A DNA stretch of 64,000 bases from NCBI RefSeq assembly GCF_950023065.1, contig NC_088678.1:63642460-63706459 (forward strand), given 5' to 3'. The notes below the pieces were generated by a model that was not told the origin of the DNA, searched no databases, and saw nothing but the letters and a program-made list of their open reading frames with translations. The stretch comes from Planococcus citri (lineage: Eukaryota > Arthropoda > Insecta > Hemiptera > Pseudococcidae). The position numbers and the translations under genes were made by a program. Numbering within the stretch: position 1 is the first letter of the stretch; the number at the start of each line of letters is the position of its first letter. This document shows, piece after piece, positions 12,485 to 25,500 of the stretch.

Positions 12485-12994
12485 GTGACGCGACCAGCGA
12501 TACCATACCATAAGTCGGAAAACTTTTTTTTGAGATAATCGCGTTTTCATGGAAAAAGTCAGAAAATATCAAAAAAAAAATTTTTGTCGATTCATATACT
12601 ATGAAGCCTATACTTTGGAATTGGTGTACCCACCGATCTCAAACACGTCGTTTTAGTGGTGAAAAACCGGTTTTACAAAAGTGCTTTTCTTAAAAAAACG
12701 TCAAAAAAAAAAATATTATGATGTAAAACCATTAAAATATGAAGAAAAAAAAAAAAAAAAAAAATTTAAAAATGTTACAAAAATAACCCAAACTTTCAAA
12801 AACGTTTTTCTCAGAATTTTGGTTTTTGAATTTCAAAAAATACGCAACTTTGAAATTTTGCAAATTTGTCAGATTTTAATATTTTGAAAATCTGTTTGCA
12901 CCATTGAAAAGAGGAAGAAAAACACTACCAGCAACCACAATAAAACGAAAAATTTTTTTGCCGACATATGGTATGGTATCGCTGGTCGCGTCAC
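12485..12994. mobile_element. MITE with 34-bp terminal inverted repeats
   Basis: Positions 12485-12518 (gtgacgcgaccagcgatacc and the next 14 bases) and 12961-12994 are reverse complements with a single mismatch. The 510-bp interior is A/T-rich with no transposase. The flanks do not show an obvious target-site duplication. The element is CpG-rich at its tips and AT-rich inside. Confidence 0.8.
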
Positions 12995-15900
12995 TTTTAT
13001 GTAAACCTGTGATTTGAAATCTATGAAGAGGACCGGGTATTTCCCAAAATGATTTGTATAGTATCTGAACTATCAGGCTCACGGTCTTCAATTTTTAAAC
13101 CTTTGAATAAAGCTCGATTTTTTCAGGGCCTTTTTCCGAAACATAAGAAAACGTGGTTTTTGCCTTTTTTGGAGACCGTTGCCTATATAGAATTTTTTTC
13201 CTGATTTTTTTGCGTAAGACTAAAAGTTAGTTACAGTGTTTCAAAAAACATTGAAAATCTGCAGAATTTTGACACGAACAACGTTACTAATTTTAGTAAT
13301 TTTAATCCGATCCAAAAAATAGTACATATTTAATTAATAACTGAATTTGTTCAGTTATCGACATCAGCGACAGGAAAAGTTCTCAAAATGGAAGAGTCTT
13401 GCCGAAAAAGTGTGTAAAGTTTATCCGCTTTCCAATTTTCTTCGTAATAACCTCAGATGATATGAAAAAAAATTCTCTGGAATTTTTCGACCCCTTACCG
13501 CACTCCTTCCTGTATTTTTGGTCTTCTGTTGCGTTATTTTGAAACTTTTCATTTTCGTGAAAATTGAGGGAAAGATTCGTTCCTTAATAACATCTCCTGA
13601 AGAAGAAGTACCTATTCGCGATATTTTTTTCCATTTTCGGCTGACATTTTCGTGGTTTTACCATTTCAAGTTTTTAACACAGAAAACCCAAGCTTACTGA
13701 AAAATGATTGAGTAGTGAAGAGGTGCCACTTTTTAAAAATATCAAGACTCAAAACAAATTTTAGACGTACGGTTTTGTCAATTTTTCAAACTTCCTTGGC
13801 GATAGTTTTCTGCATTATCAATCTCAGTCTTCAATAACTTCAACGATACATCTCGGTGCTTCTCCATATCACTTTTATAAGAAGAAATGGTACCATTCAG
13901 CTCCATCAACGCTTTTTCAGTTCCTCGGGCACGTTTATCCTTTTTATCACACCACTTGGCAGATTTTCCACTATTTTTTCTTTTCTTATAGTCATTTTGA
14001 ACTAAAGCCTGAAAATCGCAAAAAACTATGAAAAAAGGTATTTTTTTGGTAATTTGTTTCCTTGCCATTTTCGATGATTAATTCGGAGATGACAGGATAA
14101 ATGTATGGGGAGATTCTACGTTTGAAATTTTTTGGCGATTTTTAAATGGTTCCTCTTTGCTTTATCCTGGGCTTTCTGCGTTTGAAAGCTTCTATTGTTG
14201 AAAAAATCATGAAAATGTGAACCAAAAATGAAGAAAAAAATCTCGTAAATACCTACTTCTCTAAGGGATGTAACCTCATCTTGTATATTTTGATGAAAAT
14301 GATTTTTTTCCCCCAAAACAACAGAATATAATGGCCAAAAACATGTCAGGAAGAGATTGGGGCGGAGAGTCGAAAATTTCTGCAGAATTTTTTCTCATCG
14401 AAGGACATCCTCTGAGGTCATTGAGAAGAAAATCGGAGTGGGGGCCAATTTCACCTACTTATACTTATTCGGCCCTTTTTTTGATTCATGAGATTTTTAG
14501 GTGGGTCATTTTCCGGATGACCCAACGTTATTGATCATCATTTATAAACGAACTCAAAATGTATTATTTTGTGATTCCTATCTTGAAACTAGTGGCTTAT
14601 TTTTTTCCGAGTTGGGCTGACTGGTCGTTTTTATTGATGGTTTACTTTGAATCAAATTCAACAATCAACAAAGTGGGAATAGTAAATTCGTAATTTGCAT
14701 TTTCACTTTTGCAATCGTTTCTTCAAGTATTATTCTAATGCTGAATATCGTATGTAGAATTTTCTCGTTTTGATATAATGTTGAATCTCTTCCAAAGAAG
14801 AATATTCGAGAGATATTAATAAATATGGATGTCTGTACACCAAAGTTCAAGTGAGACGATTAGAAAGAAAATCACTCAAGTTCTACGAATATGATGAAAA
14901 TTTGGAATGGGAGGAAATTTCGATAAGAATATCGATAAAATACTTGATACAAATTTTGAAGCACTTGCATATTATGTAGAAAAAAATACATCATGTACAT
15001 TTTTGTTACTTACTGGCTTTTTTGTACAAAAAAAAAAAAAATGACATCTGGAAACAAGACGAAGCTTGAAATTAAGTAGACTTCGGGTAAATGAATACAT
15101 GAACTTAACTTACTTTCCATACCGGCATTGTTACATGTGGTCCCATAGTGATATTGTTGTTTTATTAAACTGTTTTCAGTACGACATCGACATCTTTTGT
15201 GTCATGATTTCGAATCCTGATCAATAATGTTACTTGTTGCTAAAAATTCAAAAAATTAGCACGGATGATGATCTGATTCTACTGAAGACAAAAACGATGC
15301 TAACAATTTCTGCATTCAACTAAGTACGAGTATAATTGAGAAATGGGAAAATATTGCCTATAAAAATAAAACCGTCAGTCTAATCGTATCATAGTGAAAA
15401 ATGCCAACAATACCGGGGCATCTATAGTGCAAAAATACAAATCACTCTTTCCCTCGAGGATAATCTCCTCCAGTATGTTACACGATCTTTGAACAGTAGG
15501 TACATTGTAGATACTCGAGTTCACTTCCTGAACAACATAAATCATTTCTCATCTCGGGTCATCCCCCTCTCCGGTATACGTTCACAATACAGTTCGTCGC
15601 AGCATGCCGATCCCATCTCGCCAAATATTTCTCATCTCGGTCAAATTATCGCACTTTTATTCGCTAGGTAGTTAGGTATTCGCATTCGCCGACCATGAGA
15701 GGAAATTACACATTGCTTACTGCTCAAGAATTGCAACTGTAGCGGCAAGGCGACGTTTGCCAAAGAACGCGACTCGACCCCGAAGTCAATCGACGACGGC
15801 GCAAACCGGTTCCACATTCTAAACATTGTATGAATTTAAATTATACACGTCGGTAGGAAAATTTTTTTCAACCCGAATTAAAAACACGCCTTTAGCGTAT

Positions 15901-17502
15901 CAACCGGACGCGTTCATCGACGAATCTTCATACATTATTAGTTATATTCGCATACTTACTCGTATATCTTGGCGTAGATATCTATGTGCCATTCAACGAA
16001 TACTGTGTGGTTCGGTTCAAATTACTGGATTATCGATACGTGGTGGACCTACCTTGGATCTTTCAATTTATTCGACTAGTATAAATATATCTACTCTTAC
16101 GATTTGTTTTCGTTGCTTGGGTCGTAGCTGACGTTGGTTCTGCGGTGGAATTCGCTAGACTATGTGGAGATGTTTTTTCTCTTTCAAAGTTGACTCGCAC
16201 TCTCTTTCTGGTGGGATGGTGGGTTCTTTCCTTCTTTCTCTATCTGAGAGGAAGACGTTGCAGTGCGGGAATATTTCCAGAATTGTTGTAGTACAATAGT
16301 ACATATGTACATGGAAAATGATTTTGTTGGTTCCGGTTCATAATCATTTGGTAATTAATCTGCAAAAAATCATTTTGGATTACTGTGTTATTTTTTTAAA
16401 ATGTGTGATGTTTAAAATTATTTTAGACGAAAAAAATTAGAAATGATAGGAGAGTCAGGAGGGGATCTAGATAGGTAATCGATGAGAATGCTGCAAAGTT
16501 GGCTATCGCGTTGAAGACCTTTCTTTTTGAAATTGCACATTATGAATTGTGTGGTTCAATTTATAAAAGAAGAAATTCTTGAACGTTTTGAAGTTTGAAT
16601 TAAACTTACCTTTTGTCCTGTTTTCTCAATCACTTTCGAAATTCGTCGTCACGTGAAGTGCTTTCATCCTTTTTGCAGAATTTTGAAAAAATTTCATAAT
16701 TTTCCCATCCATTAAATTTTTTACATTTTTGCAAAAAAATGTGTGTAATAAAAGAAATTGTCAATTCGTCCAAATTTATGAGTAAGAACTTCAAGAGTGA
16801 AAATGAAACAAAACATTTTATGATGAAGCTGTTTTTGAAATCCGTGTGCTTGAAAAAAAAATCTTGAAACGTTTGAAGATGCTGGAAAAGCTAAGAAAAA
16901 TTGAATGTATAATTTTGACTTGACCCACCCGCTCCCCTCTCAATAAAAATTTTGAAAAGGTTCGAAAAACGTTTTTTTGGATCCAGATAGAATCAATAAA
17001 CCATGATCAATTCAGAGAGTTGACTGATTTTTTGACAATAATCTGAAAGACTCCTCCTATCCCTTGATATTACCATTTTCGAGTTAAGTTCGCTAAATTT
17101 TAAAATGTCAAGTGAATAATGAAAATAAAATCTGAAAACAGTTTTTATCAAAACGTATAATATTAGCATAGGGAAAATAAAAACATTAGAAGGCATCTTC
17201 TTCCGTTAAAATCTATTAATTAATCGAAAGTATAACATGCACGCTAAATTTTTTTATACATATACTCCTTGTGTGCTTTTCTGGGAAAATTTCCAGTTTG
17301 ACGCTTTGATCAATGATTTGCTTGCAAAATATGATCTGTTGGAGATAACTTGACCAGTGGATTTAAAAAGCGAAGTATTCTTGGAATCATTGCTTGATTT
17401 TTTCATGTAATGAGGTCAGAAAATTCAGTTGGCATCATTTTTCAACCTCCTGTATAATGTTTATAGACTCCTTGTCGAATATTATGTTTCGTGTACATTA
17501 GA
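12995..17502. other. Mostly non-coding; CpG-richer patch 15540-15830
   Basis: Apart from the exon-like frame at 13778-14008 no gene is supported. The patch 15540-15830 has more CG dinucleotides than its neighbours (gacgacggcgcaaaccggtt and similar) and may be regulatory. A-runs and T-runs are frequent. Confidence 0.4.
13778..14008 (-). CDS. Candidate terminal exon, lysine-rich coiled-coil-like
   Basis: On the minus strand a good acceptor (gcgattttcag) precedes an open frame of 76 codons ending in TGA. The peptide starts ALVQNDYKKRKNSGKSAKW, is strongly charged (Lys/Asp/Glu), and ends with a helix-like segment around SSYKSDMEKHRDVSLKLL. This composition differs from the Phe/Ile/Leu-rich shadow frames nearby. 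It could be the last exon of a small nuclear protein or a DNA-binding transposon-derived protein. No matching upstream exon was identified with confidence, and no family is recognised. Confidence 0.3.
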   Translation of the reverse strand, partial: ALVQNDYKKRKNSGKSAKWCDKKDKRARGTEKALMELNGTISSYKSDMEKHRDVSLKLLKTEIDNAENYRQGSLKN

Positions 17503-18102
17503 TCACGAAAAACAAAACGTCCGAGGAAATTGATCAAATTTGGTGGAGACCTTCATTGTGAGTTTTTTGAAATTACTCAGAAAAAATTGTAGCTCTGGAG
17601 ATGCTTCTGAAGGGGGGAATATGGGTCCTCAAAGAGAGAATATTTTCGAAAAAAATCGTAGTTTTTCACTTCAGCTTCCACTCCACTTGTTTTAGAAAAA
17701 ATGAACTGGTTTCAAAACGTGGTATTTGAATTTCTACATCAACCTAGACCATTACCGCGTAGTATTTGAGGAGAAAATATTTTTAAAGCACAAGTTTACC
17801 CGAAAATACGTGCTTGAAAATTTTCAATCGCTCAGTAGAACCCAAAACGCGGTCTCGACGCAAAATCTCAAATATCATCTTTTGAAATTGGTTCATTTTT
17901 TCCAAAACCGATTGGGAAGGGGATGAAGCAAACAAAAAAACACGCTTTTCGAAAATGCTACTTCATTAGGAAGCAATATCTCTCTCCTTCAGGAGATCTT
18001 CCGTAGCTAAAAAAATTTTCCGAGTGATTTTCAACTTGAAACTAAGGACCAAGATGTGTATTGAATTTGATCAAATCTTTCGACCTTTTTTTCGCGATCC
18101 AC
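17503..18102. mobile_element. Foldback MITE-like element, copy 2
   Basis: The tips read gatcacgaaaaac on the left and tttttttcgcgatcc on the right. Inner inverted words include gatcaaattt (left) and aatttgatcaaat (right), plus the tactcagaaaaaatt / cgagtgattttcaact region. The word atatgggtcctcaaa near 17620 is shared with the element at 10535-11135, so the two belong to one family. No coding capacity is evident. Confidence 0.6.
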
Positions 18103-18157
18103 CTCAATGTTCTATAAGAGAACAGGAGATGTTGATGTTGATACTCCGTATAGGTAC

Positions 18158-18434
18158 CTATGTTTGTTGAAAAGCTTGCTGTGCTTTCTTCAAAGTTGGT
18201 GGTATCTCTTCTTTCTCATCGTTACTGTCTTCGTCAATTGACCGATGATTCATCATGAGTTTCTGCAATAAAATTAACACCAGACACATTAATACGATGT
18301 GTACTAGTCGGTATGAGTTTATGATCGATGATAAGATGAGTACATTCATCGTTCGAAGCTAATAGTACGGCCGGCAATACATTTAAAGGCCTATTGCAAG
18401 CTGGACATATATAAGCTATAACGATGGTAAACAT
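18158..18434 (-). pseudogene. Repeated zinc-knuckle-like gene fragment, copy 1
   Basis: The minus strand carries a coding-like segment containing ICPACNRPLNVLPAV, a later ECTHLI and then HRINVSGVNFIAETHDESS. That frame stops, but an overlapping frame continues as DEDSNDEKEEIPPTLKKAQQ to a stop at 18158, which implies a frameshift in one original C-terminus. The Cys-x2-Cys and Cys-x-His residues suggest a metal-binding finger. Related but more damaged copies sit at about 28170-28420, 19490-19610 and 29370-29460. The family is not recognised. It may be a host gene piece amplified inside a repeat, or the coding remnant of the repeat itself. Confidence 0.4.
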
Positions 18435-18599
18435 CTCAAGTAATTATGAATTTTTCCTTCTATTTAACCAATAAAATGAAGTGATGATTCTATCGCAATT
18501 ATAGTCGATAATTCCAATCGCTGATTGTTGCAGAATTGATCCATAAGCATACCTATTACCTACCTAATAAAAGAAAAATACCTTAAAATCCAAAAACGC

Positions 18600-19900
18600 C
18601 TATTAATAAATCTTGGATAAGTTGCGATGGTGTTGAAAAAAAAATCACAGGAAAAAAAATTACTTATTTCACGCACCCAATATTGAAAAATTTGGATTGA
18701 TTTTCATAGATTTGGTAAAACGTTGTGAAGGGACTTCGAAAGACTTCAGAAAAAATTTTGAATCGGTGCCTTGAACATCACTTTTCTACTGAGATTTAAA
18801 ATTTCAAAATTCACGTTGGAAATCGAAAAAAAGTTTTTTGGCATTTTTTTTGTGATAATTGATTAAGTATAATTATTATTTATATACTTGAAAGTAATAA
18901 ACCCGCTTTTGAATATTTTTTTTCACTTTTCTAGGGGTTTTGCATGACTTACAAAAAACTATTTGATTTCAGACCTAATCAAAAGTTGTGTATGAGTGGA
19001 TATAGGTAATATAATCAATTATCACCTAAAAAGTTCGATTTTTTAATTTCCAATTTAAATGTTGAAATTTGAAATCCCTGTAGAAAAGTGATGAATCTAC
19101 TCATGGATCCAAAAATTTTCCTGAAGTATTTTGGGGTCCCCCTACATCATTTATGGAATCTCCGCTCCGACGAAATTATTTCAAGACCTGAACGCTCTAG
19201 GAAAATCATACGAGTATCTAGAGACGAATTCTTCGTCTATGAATTCTGATAAACTGAATTACTTAATTACCTATATTTTGTTCGCAGAATATATTTAGGT
19301 AGGTGTCTGTGAGTTTTCGTATTACCGAATCATTTGTATGTATTTCGATTTTTTTGCAGTGAAAAAATCGAGGGCTTTAACTTGACAAGGATACCTCCCA
19401 CGTCAGATGCTCACTCAAAACATCAATTAGAAAACTTATGTAAGTTATGTCAGCCTATCGCGAAGTCTTTTCTTATGAGCCCTATTTTTGGTCTAATTTT
19501 CTTGGAGGTAAGTGTATTCATATTCATCAATCTTCGACCGACGATTCCACATCATTTCTTCAATAAAATTACCACCGGATGCATTAATATGATTTGCACT
19601 AGTCGGTGTAATTTTTGCTTTTGATGCAAGAGTGTTAAGGAAAAAAATCTCAAGAAAAAAATTACTTATTTCACACACCCAATATAAGAAATTTTACATA
19701 AAAAATTCTTGGATTGTGATACACTTGAGGGATACTTAACTTAGATTTCAGTTTAAGCAACTTATTTTGTTTTTATTTGTGCTGGTCTGTGTAATTTTTT
19801 CTTTTGATGCAAGGATATTGGAAAAAAAATCTAAAGAAAAAAATTATCATTTCACACGCCCAATATAAGAAATCCAGTCAACGTGTTTTCAAAAGAGGTT
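18600..19900. repeat. Amplified repeat block, first cluster
   Basis: Segments here recur in the same order at 26.4-30.2 kb: cttgaacatcacttttctac (18772), ttttcacttttctagg...ttttgcatgactta (18930), gacaaggatacctcccacgt (19382), then agtcggtgtaatttttgctt (19602). The end (19570-19880) holds two copies of a short unit with an A-rich core, ttacttatttcacacaccca, followed by atataagaaat. The copies diverge and carry indels. Confidence 0.65.
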
Positions 19901-20329
19901 TGCATCAATGAGATTCGAATTTGCAAGTTTTTTCTACGATAAATTCGAGTTAGGTATGTATTGTATAGAGGCAAAACGTTGACAACGTTCGACTTACAGA
20001 GGCTTTTTCTAAATTTTTCAACAAATTTTACTTCGAAACTATTTATTTCGAGAAACAGAAGTGAATTTTACATTGAGTCTTATGGATAGTTGAAGGTAAA
20101 CAGACGACTTCGCTTCGATTTAATATGTACAACTATTTGAAGAGTGAAAAATCAGGGAAAATAACAATTAAATTGATATTCACTGATTGAGAGAGTAGAC
20201 CTCTGCTAAATCATCGTGTTGACGTCTTATTCAGCATCCATCGAGTGTTTTTTTATACTCATATGATAATAACCATCACGTTCCTCGAGTACATAATTAA
20301 TTTTTATCGAGGCTCATTTTTTACTGCAA

Positions 20330-20464
20330 TTAATTAAGGAGAAAAACCAGATCAGACGTCGTCTTTGCCATTATCGGCAGGTTGACGTGAACTTGGTCAA
20401 TGCCACTGCTTTCTTTTCCTCCATCCATATCATCGTCTAGACTCGATTTTTCATCTCCATTCAT
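20330..20464 (-). CDS. Candidate first coding exon, acidic peptide
   Basis: On the minus strand an acceptor-like acattcttcag is followed by a short leader and an ATG at 20464 opening a 44-codon frame that begins MNGDEKSSLDDDMDGGKESS. The segment is acidic and Ser/Gly-rich, unlike random AT-rich translation here, and sits in a CpG-richer interval (20330-20870). The frame ends with a stop, but a donor inside it could continue the protein elsewhere. No family is recognised and no downstream exon was identified. Confidence 0.3.
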   Translation of the reverse strand: MNGDEKSSLDDDMDGGKESSGIDQVHVNLPIMAKTTSDLVFLLN

Positions 20465-22049
20465 GCCCCTGATACCCGTACAGACGCTGAAGAATGTGAG
20501 TTGGCTGTATGTACTTATATAGGTATTCTGTCTTATATAGTTTACGACGAATCTCGAGTCGATAATTATCATCTCTCGCTAATTGTATGGTACTTATCGC
20601 GATTCGAAAAATACGTCCGCGAGCTAATGCGCCGACATCGACTTCAACCGTCGTTGGTTACAATATCAATATTAAAATCGATCCTGTCTCTTTCCATCTG
20701 TCTCATTTCCTGCCTTCGTTAAATGCGAAAATAACGGCAACAACGACGACAAAAGTCGATCAACTCGGTGAATGCGGGTACGAAAAAAAAACGCGTAATG
20801 TCATTCGGGCTGATGAAATTGCCCTTGCCCTTTGAAAATTACCACTCGACGGAACCTCTATCAGGGTCGTGTTAATTTTACTCTCTTATTCTGTTCTTGT
20901 CTCTTATGTACTTTTCAGGGAGAGAGGCTTTTTAGAGAACGACTAATGGCGGAAAAAAAGTTCACGGAGTGCTGCAGTATACGTACTTGGGTAAATAGTC
21001 GCATACCTCGAACGATATAACGATAGGCTTTGACACTTGACCCAATTCGCAGATTCGTTTTCAAAAGCACTCGACTGCTTTAGCAAATGTTTTCGTAGTC
21101 GATTCGAAAGCGGTGCTCGAGAAACTGATTCAAATGATAATTTATCACTTATACAGGCTTTTAAGCTGTATCAGATCATGGTGGCGGGTCACCTTTTATG
21201 TGTCTCTTGTTTTGCGTATACGTAGGTCTGGGAATGGGTACTTGAAAAAGCTGAAGGTGCCTCTTTTCTGATGAAAGGATGTTAACTGAATAAATTTGGT
21301 CGCTAGATTGGTTATTAAACACTTGAGAGTTCTGTGTTTTGTTGGATGGTGAATTTTGTCGTTTGGTTGAGAGAATACCGAGTGAATGGTAGAGTTTGAA
21401 TTGAGTAGAGATTTTTATTCGAGGCGTTTATTTCGTGATTCGAGATTTGAGAAAGATAGGCAGTGATCTTTTCTTCGTGGACATTTTTGATTTCATCAAC
21501 ATTTTTACAACCCAACCCAGATGAGTTTTTTTTTCCCTCAGAAATCTAGCAGTTTTCTCAAAATTCCATTCATGTTACTCTACAATTTGCTCAGAGTACC
21601 GCAAATACTTTAGATATTTTGGGAGCAGATTGTATTATTATAAATTTGTTTTAAAAAAATTTTTTTTTTAAATTATTTACTCTGCAGATTACAGATTTGC
21701 TGACGAGATTACGACAATGGAATTTGATAATTATAATGAAGGAGAGGGATGGCTTAATGAATTTTTCATCATTTACTCGTACCTGCAGTAATCGGATAAA
21801 AACCTTGAGAGAGGAGTACAATTTCGATTTCTGGTCTCTTTTCCCCTGATTTTTTTGAATATTTGTAATTGCATGATTGTCGATTGAAACGGTCCCCCTC
21901 TCAAAATGGGAATAAGTTGAATGTTCTCGATTTTTAAAAATTATTTGGATAGTACATATTAGTTGAAAATATGGAATGAAGAAGTTGGTTGAATAATTTT
22001 TTTCACAATCTTGAATTTGTACTTTCGGTGGGGGCAGATAAAAATTTCT
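20465..22049. other. CpG-richer interval then AT-rich non-coding
   Basis: From about 20550 to 20870 CG dinucleotides are frequent and short frames exist on the plus strand without recognisable products. This could be a regulatory or 5' untranslated region for the acidic candidate exon. From 21230 onward nothing is recognised. Confidence 0.35.
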
Positions 22050-22570
22050 TCAAGTCACTGAGGTGTAGGGACCTGGATCCTAGGAAGAGGAGTCGTTTGT
22101 GGAAATTCCGAATAAATCACCCGCTTCATCTCTCACCTCCCCTCCCTCCCCTCCACCAAATTCTCCAAAAATCTTGAAAAACGAAGGAGATGAAATCGAA
22201 AAACATTTAGCATTCGATAAGTTGTCGGAAAATTAACTCAGTTTTGAAGATTTTGAAATGAAATTCATTATTTCCCCTCGTTTTTTCAGAAAATTATGGG
22301 GAAAACCTTGGGTAAATCGAAAAAAATATTTCCCTGTAATTTTCTGAAAAAATGATGGAAAGATGATAAATTCTACATATTTCAAAGTTTTATTTCAGAA
22401 CTGAGTAATCTTTTCGACAACTCGTCGAATGCAGAATGGTTTTCATTTTAGCTCTTTCATTTTTCTAGAATTTTGGAGAATGAAAGGGAGGTAAAAGATG
22501 GAAGCGGATGATTTATTTGGCATCTTCACGAATGATCCTACGCCCCCCTCCATCTTTTTCTCCTTCTCAC
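22050..22570. mobile_element. Foldback element, ~200-bp arms and tiny loop
   Basis: The left arm holds aataaatcacccgcttcat, then ccaaattctccaaaaatctt, attcgataagttgtcgg and ttttttcagaaaattatggg. The right arm carries each in reverse order and orientation between about 22330 and 22560 (taattttctgaaaaaatgat, cgacaactcgtcgaatgc, tagaattttggagaatg, gcggatgatttatttgg). The loop is only about 30-60 bp, so almost the whole element can fold. The Pro-rich open frame on the left arm is not considered a gene. Confidence 0.7.
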
Positions 22571-25500
22571 ATTCGAAGTATTGCTAAAGTGCAGACAAAT
22601 TCGATGTGCTCCTGAGAAAGTATTTTTTCGAACAATTTCGCTGATGTCGTGTGGAAAATTGATTTATTTGCGATTGGAAATTTTTTCCACTGTTATCGAT
22701 TTTTATTCAGTATGGCAATGTCAATTTTATTTTTGACGTTCCTGAAAGTGATAATGAAAAACAGAATTGTGCGAAAGTGGCCCTCAGAGGAAAGGTCAAG
22801 ATAGTTTTTTTTTTTTTTTTTTTAATATCATTTCAAAGTTTGTTATTTTATGTGTGATTTTTGATAGAAATATGTTCCTACAACAACATGTTACTTTGGA
22901 AAATTGAGAAGGATATTGAATTATTTCAACACTTTGAAATTACTCGTAGTTTGAAGCTACAAGAAAATAATTATGTCTATATTCAATTCAAAGAATGTGC
23001 AATGCGTTGAAGTTATTCCGGTCGTAGCATGAAAATATGAGTATTCGTAGGCCTAAATTAGCTATCGATAGGATACGTTGTAGAAAACTTTTTCATTTCG
23101 TTTCACGTTCGAAAAATGAGGTATTTTTAAACTTCGCCATTGTGTTGGGTTCTACTAAATGCATTGTTAATCGAAAGATAAGACCACAGTGTGGTTATCT
23201 CGTAGGTCGGATCGTCGCATATTGCACTATGTGAGAATTGAGAATTCGTTTTCACGCACAAGTCTGATTGAAATTGGTTAAAATTTTCATATCGCGTCAT
23301 TTTTTCACGTTTGAAGTCGAAGTAATTCGTAGATCGAGCGACTATTTTATGGAATTTTTTCATGTTCGTGAATCGCGAAAAATGCGCGGTTTAGTGATTT
23401 GGAATAGCAGTTGTCGATTGAGATCGATTTTACGCGTTGTGTCTTTATCCTGGGTATCTAATTACGGTGAGTTGATTTTGTTTCTTACCTTGAATTTAAA
23501 TTATTGTTTGTTTTATTGATTTTCGTTGCTATTTTTAATCAATGAAGAGTGAATACTTATGTTTTATTTCCCTTTTTATCGAATTCACATGTAGATGATT
23601 TTATTTTGACCATGATAAGGTCACGTTTTCGTCATGTTTATAGCTATCCATTGCTTACTTGGGGTTGATTTTTTTGTTCATTTTATTGAAATTATTTGTT
23701 GCGAGTTACGAACGCTCGTTTTGGGCAAATGAGCAAAATTGAATAATGGTTTTTTCTCCAAATTGAATGTGTGCTCGACTTTGTACAGTCGTGGAATATT
23801 TTACTTGATGAGCAAAGCAGGAGGGAGGGGGTATGTATGTGAGTATTCCGTTTAATTCAAATACGTACTCGTAATTTTCGACAAAGCGATTTGATCATAT
23901 TGATTTTGTGTTTATTTTTCGTATTTTAAAGCCAATATTGTGAGAGAATTAGCGAAGAGAAAAATTGAATTTTGTCATGTGCAAATATTTCGCTTTTATT
24001 TTCAAGATACGGTATCACGAGTCATTGCACAAATGTTACGTTTTGATATGCTTGACTTGATTTATTTTCACTTTCAGAAAATCGGCTTTTTGGAGAAAAT
24101 TATTTCCTCAGGGGGTTTGACAATGGACAATTGGACATTCTTCAAAATTTGAGAGAAAAATTCCATGCTATCCGAAGTATATTTGGACTTATCTCAGTTC
24201 AAATTAATATTTCAATACGTAAAATAGTGGTATAAAACACGATGTGTTCAAGTAGTGTGTAGAATCTGTGTACTGCAAAACTCGAATTTCGATGAAATGC
24301 TTCCCTATACCTACTGATTGAAAGAGTTCGGTATGAAACTGAGAACGAGGTTCGTAGCAAGCTTCCGACATATTTGAAACTGGATGCAGGACGCGGCACG
24401 ATGAAAAGATTTTGTAAAAATGCTCCCCTGTAGGGAGAGATCGAAGGCGGTAAAGCGAGTATTTGAAAGTGACGAAATGTCTTGAATATGGTAAAGTGAG
24501 CCTTTGGCGTGGTAACCAGGTGTCTTGAAAGAGTGAATTACGACGCATGAAAATGACTGAATCTGAATATACGAGTATTTCATTATGCTTTTTTTTATCC
24601 ATTCAATGCAATACCTTACTTACAATGAATATATTCGATTATGATCGTCATCGAGCTTTTTGTGATGTGGTATCTTATATGAAGAAAGAGACGGTCCGAG
24701 CCATAAGACATGGGACGAATTCCTAGAAAAATATTTATGAAAGTTTGAAATTGAAACTGAGTAAAATGAACGAAATAAAAATCATTAATAATTCAGAAGA
24801 TAATTTTACGATAATTTATTACGTTTATTTTTTGTCCTCCTGTTGTCCAATAATTTTCAAATCGAGCGATCTGAGACAACCATTCTATGTACTTATGCCT
24901 GAAAACAAAACTATTGCTTCCCAAAATTGCATGTTATCTATTCGCTAGTCGCCTTTGACCTCATTTCTTCGCCAAACTTTCGCACCTGCAATACACCTCT
25001 AGTTAAAAACCCAACTAGACGCTGGCGATACAATCACAATTCATCGCACTCAACCAAAAAACAAATCCCATCAACCGCGAAAACTTACTCAGTGTGTTAT
25101 CAACGACGTTGGGGGAAAAATTGAAAAAAACTAGGTTACATATGGCGATCAGCTTTGCAACTATAATAAAATAATTTCACGAGTTATCGTAGTAAACAAA
25201 ACACCAAAGCATTGGTATTTTTTTTATCGTTAATGTTGACATAAGATACGTGCCCATATAATTCAGCTAAATTTCCGCCGCTTAGGTACTACATTGCAAA
25301 CGCATATCGTGAAATCGAAATGCGAAAATTTTCCCACCTTTTTGTCACGTACTTGTCGGTGTGTCGGTTTCGTTTGTTTGACAATACACATAGGTAGTTT
25401 GCTATACAAATACTAAATATGTACTTGGTATATCTGTAAGTGAAATACCTCTACCTGCGTATTATTGTATATTTGTTGTATGTACTCGTACTATTAGACT

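Noticed and set aside
24204..24602. Overlapping minus-strand frames of 132, 90 and 66 codons
   Set aside because: Mutually overlapping frames with no domain or splice support.
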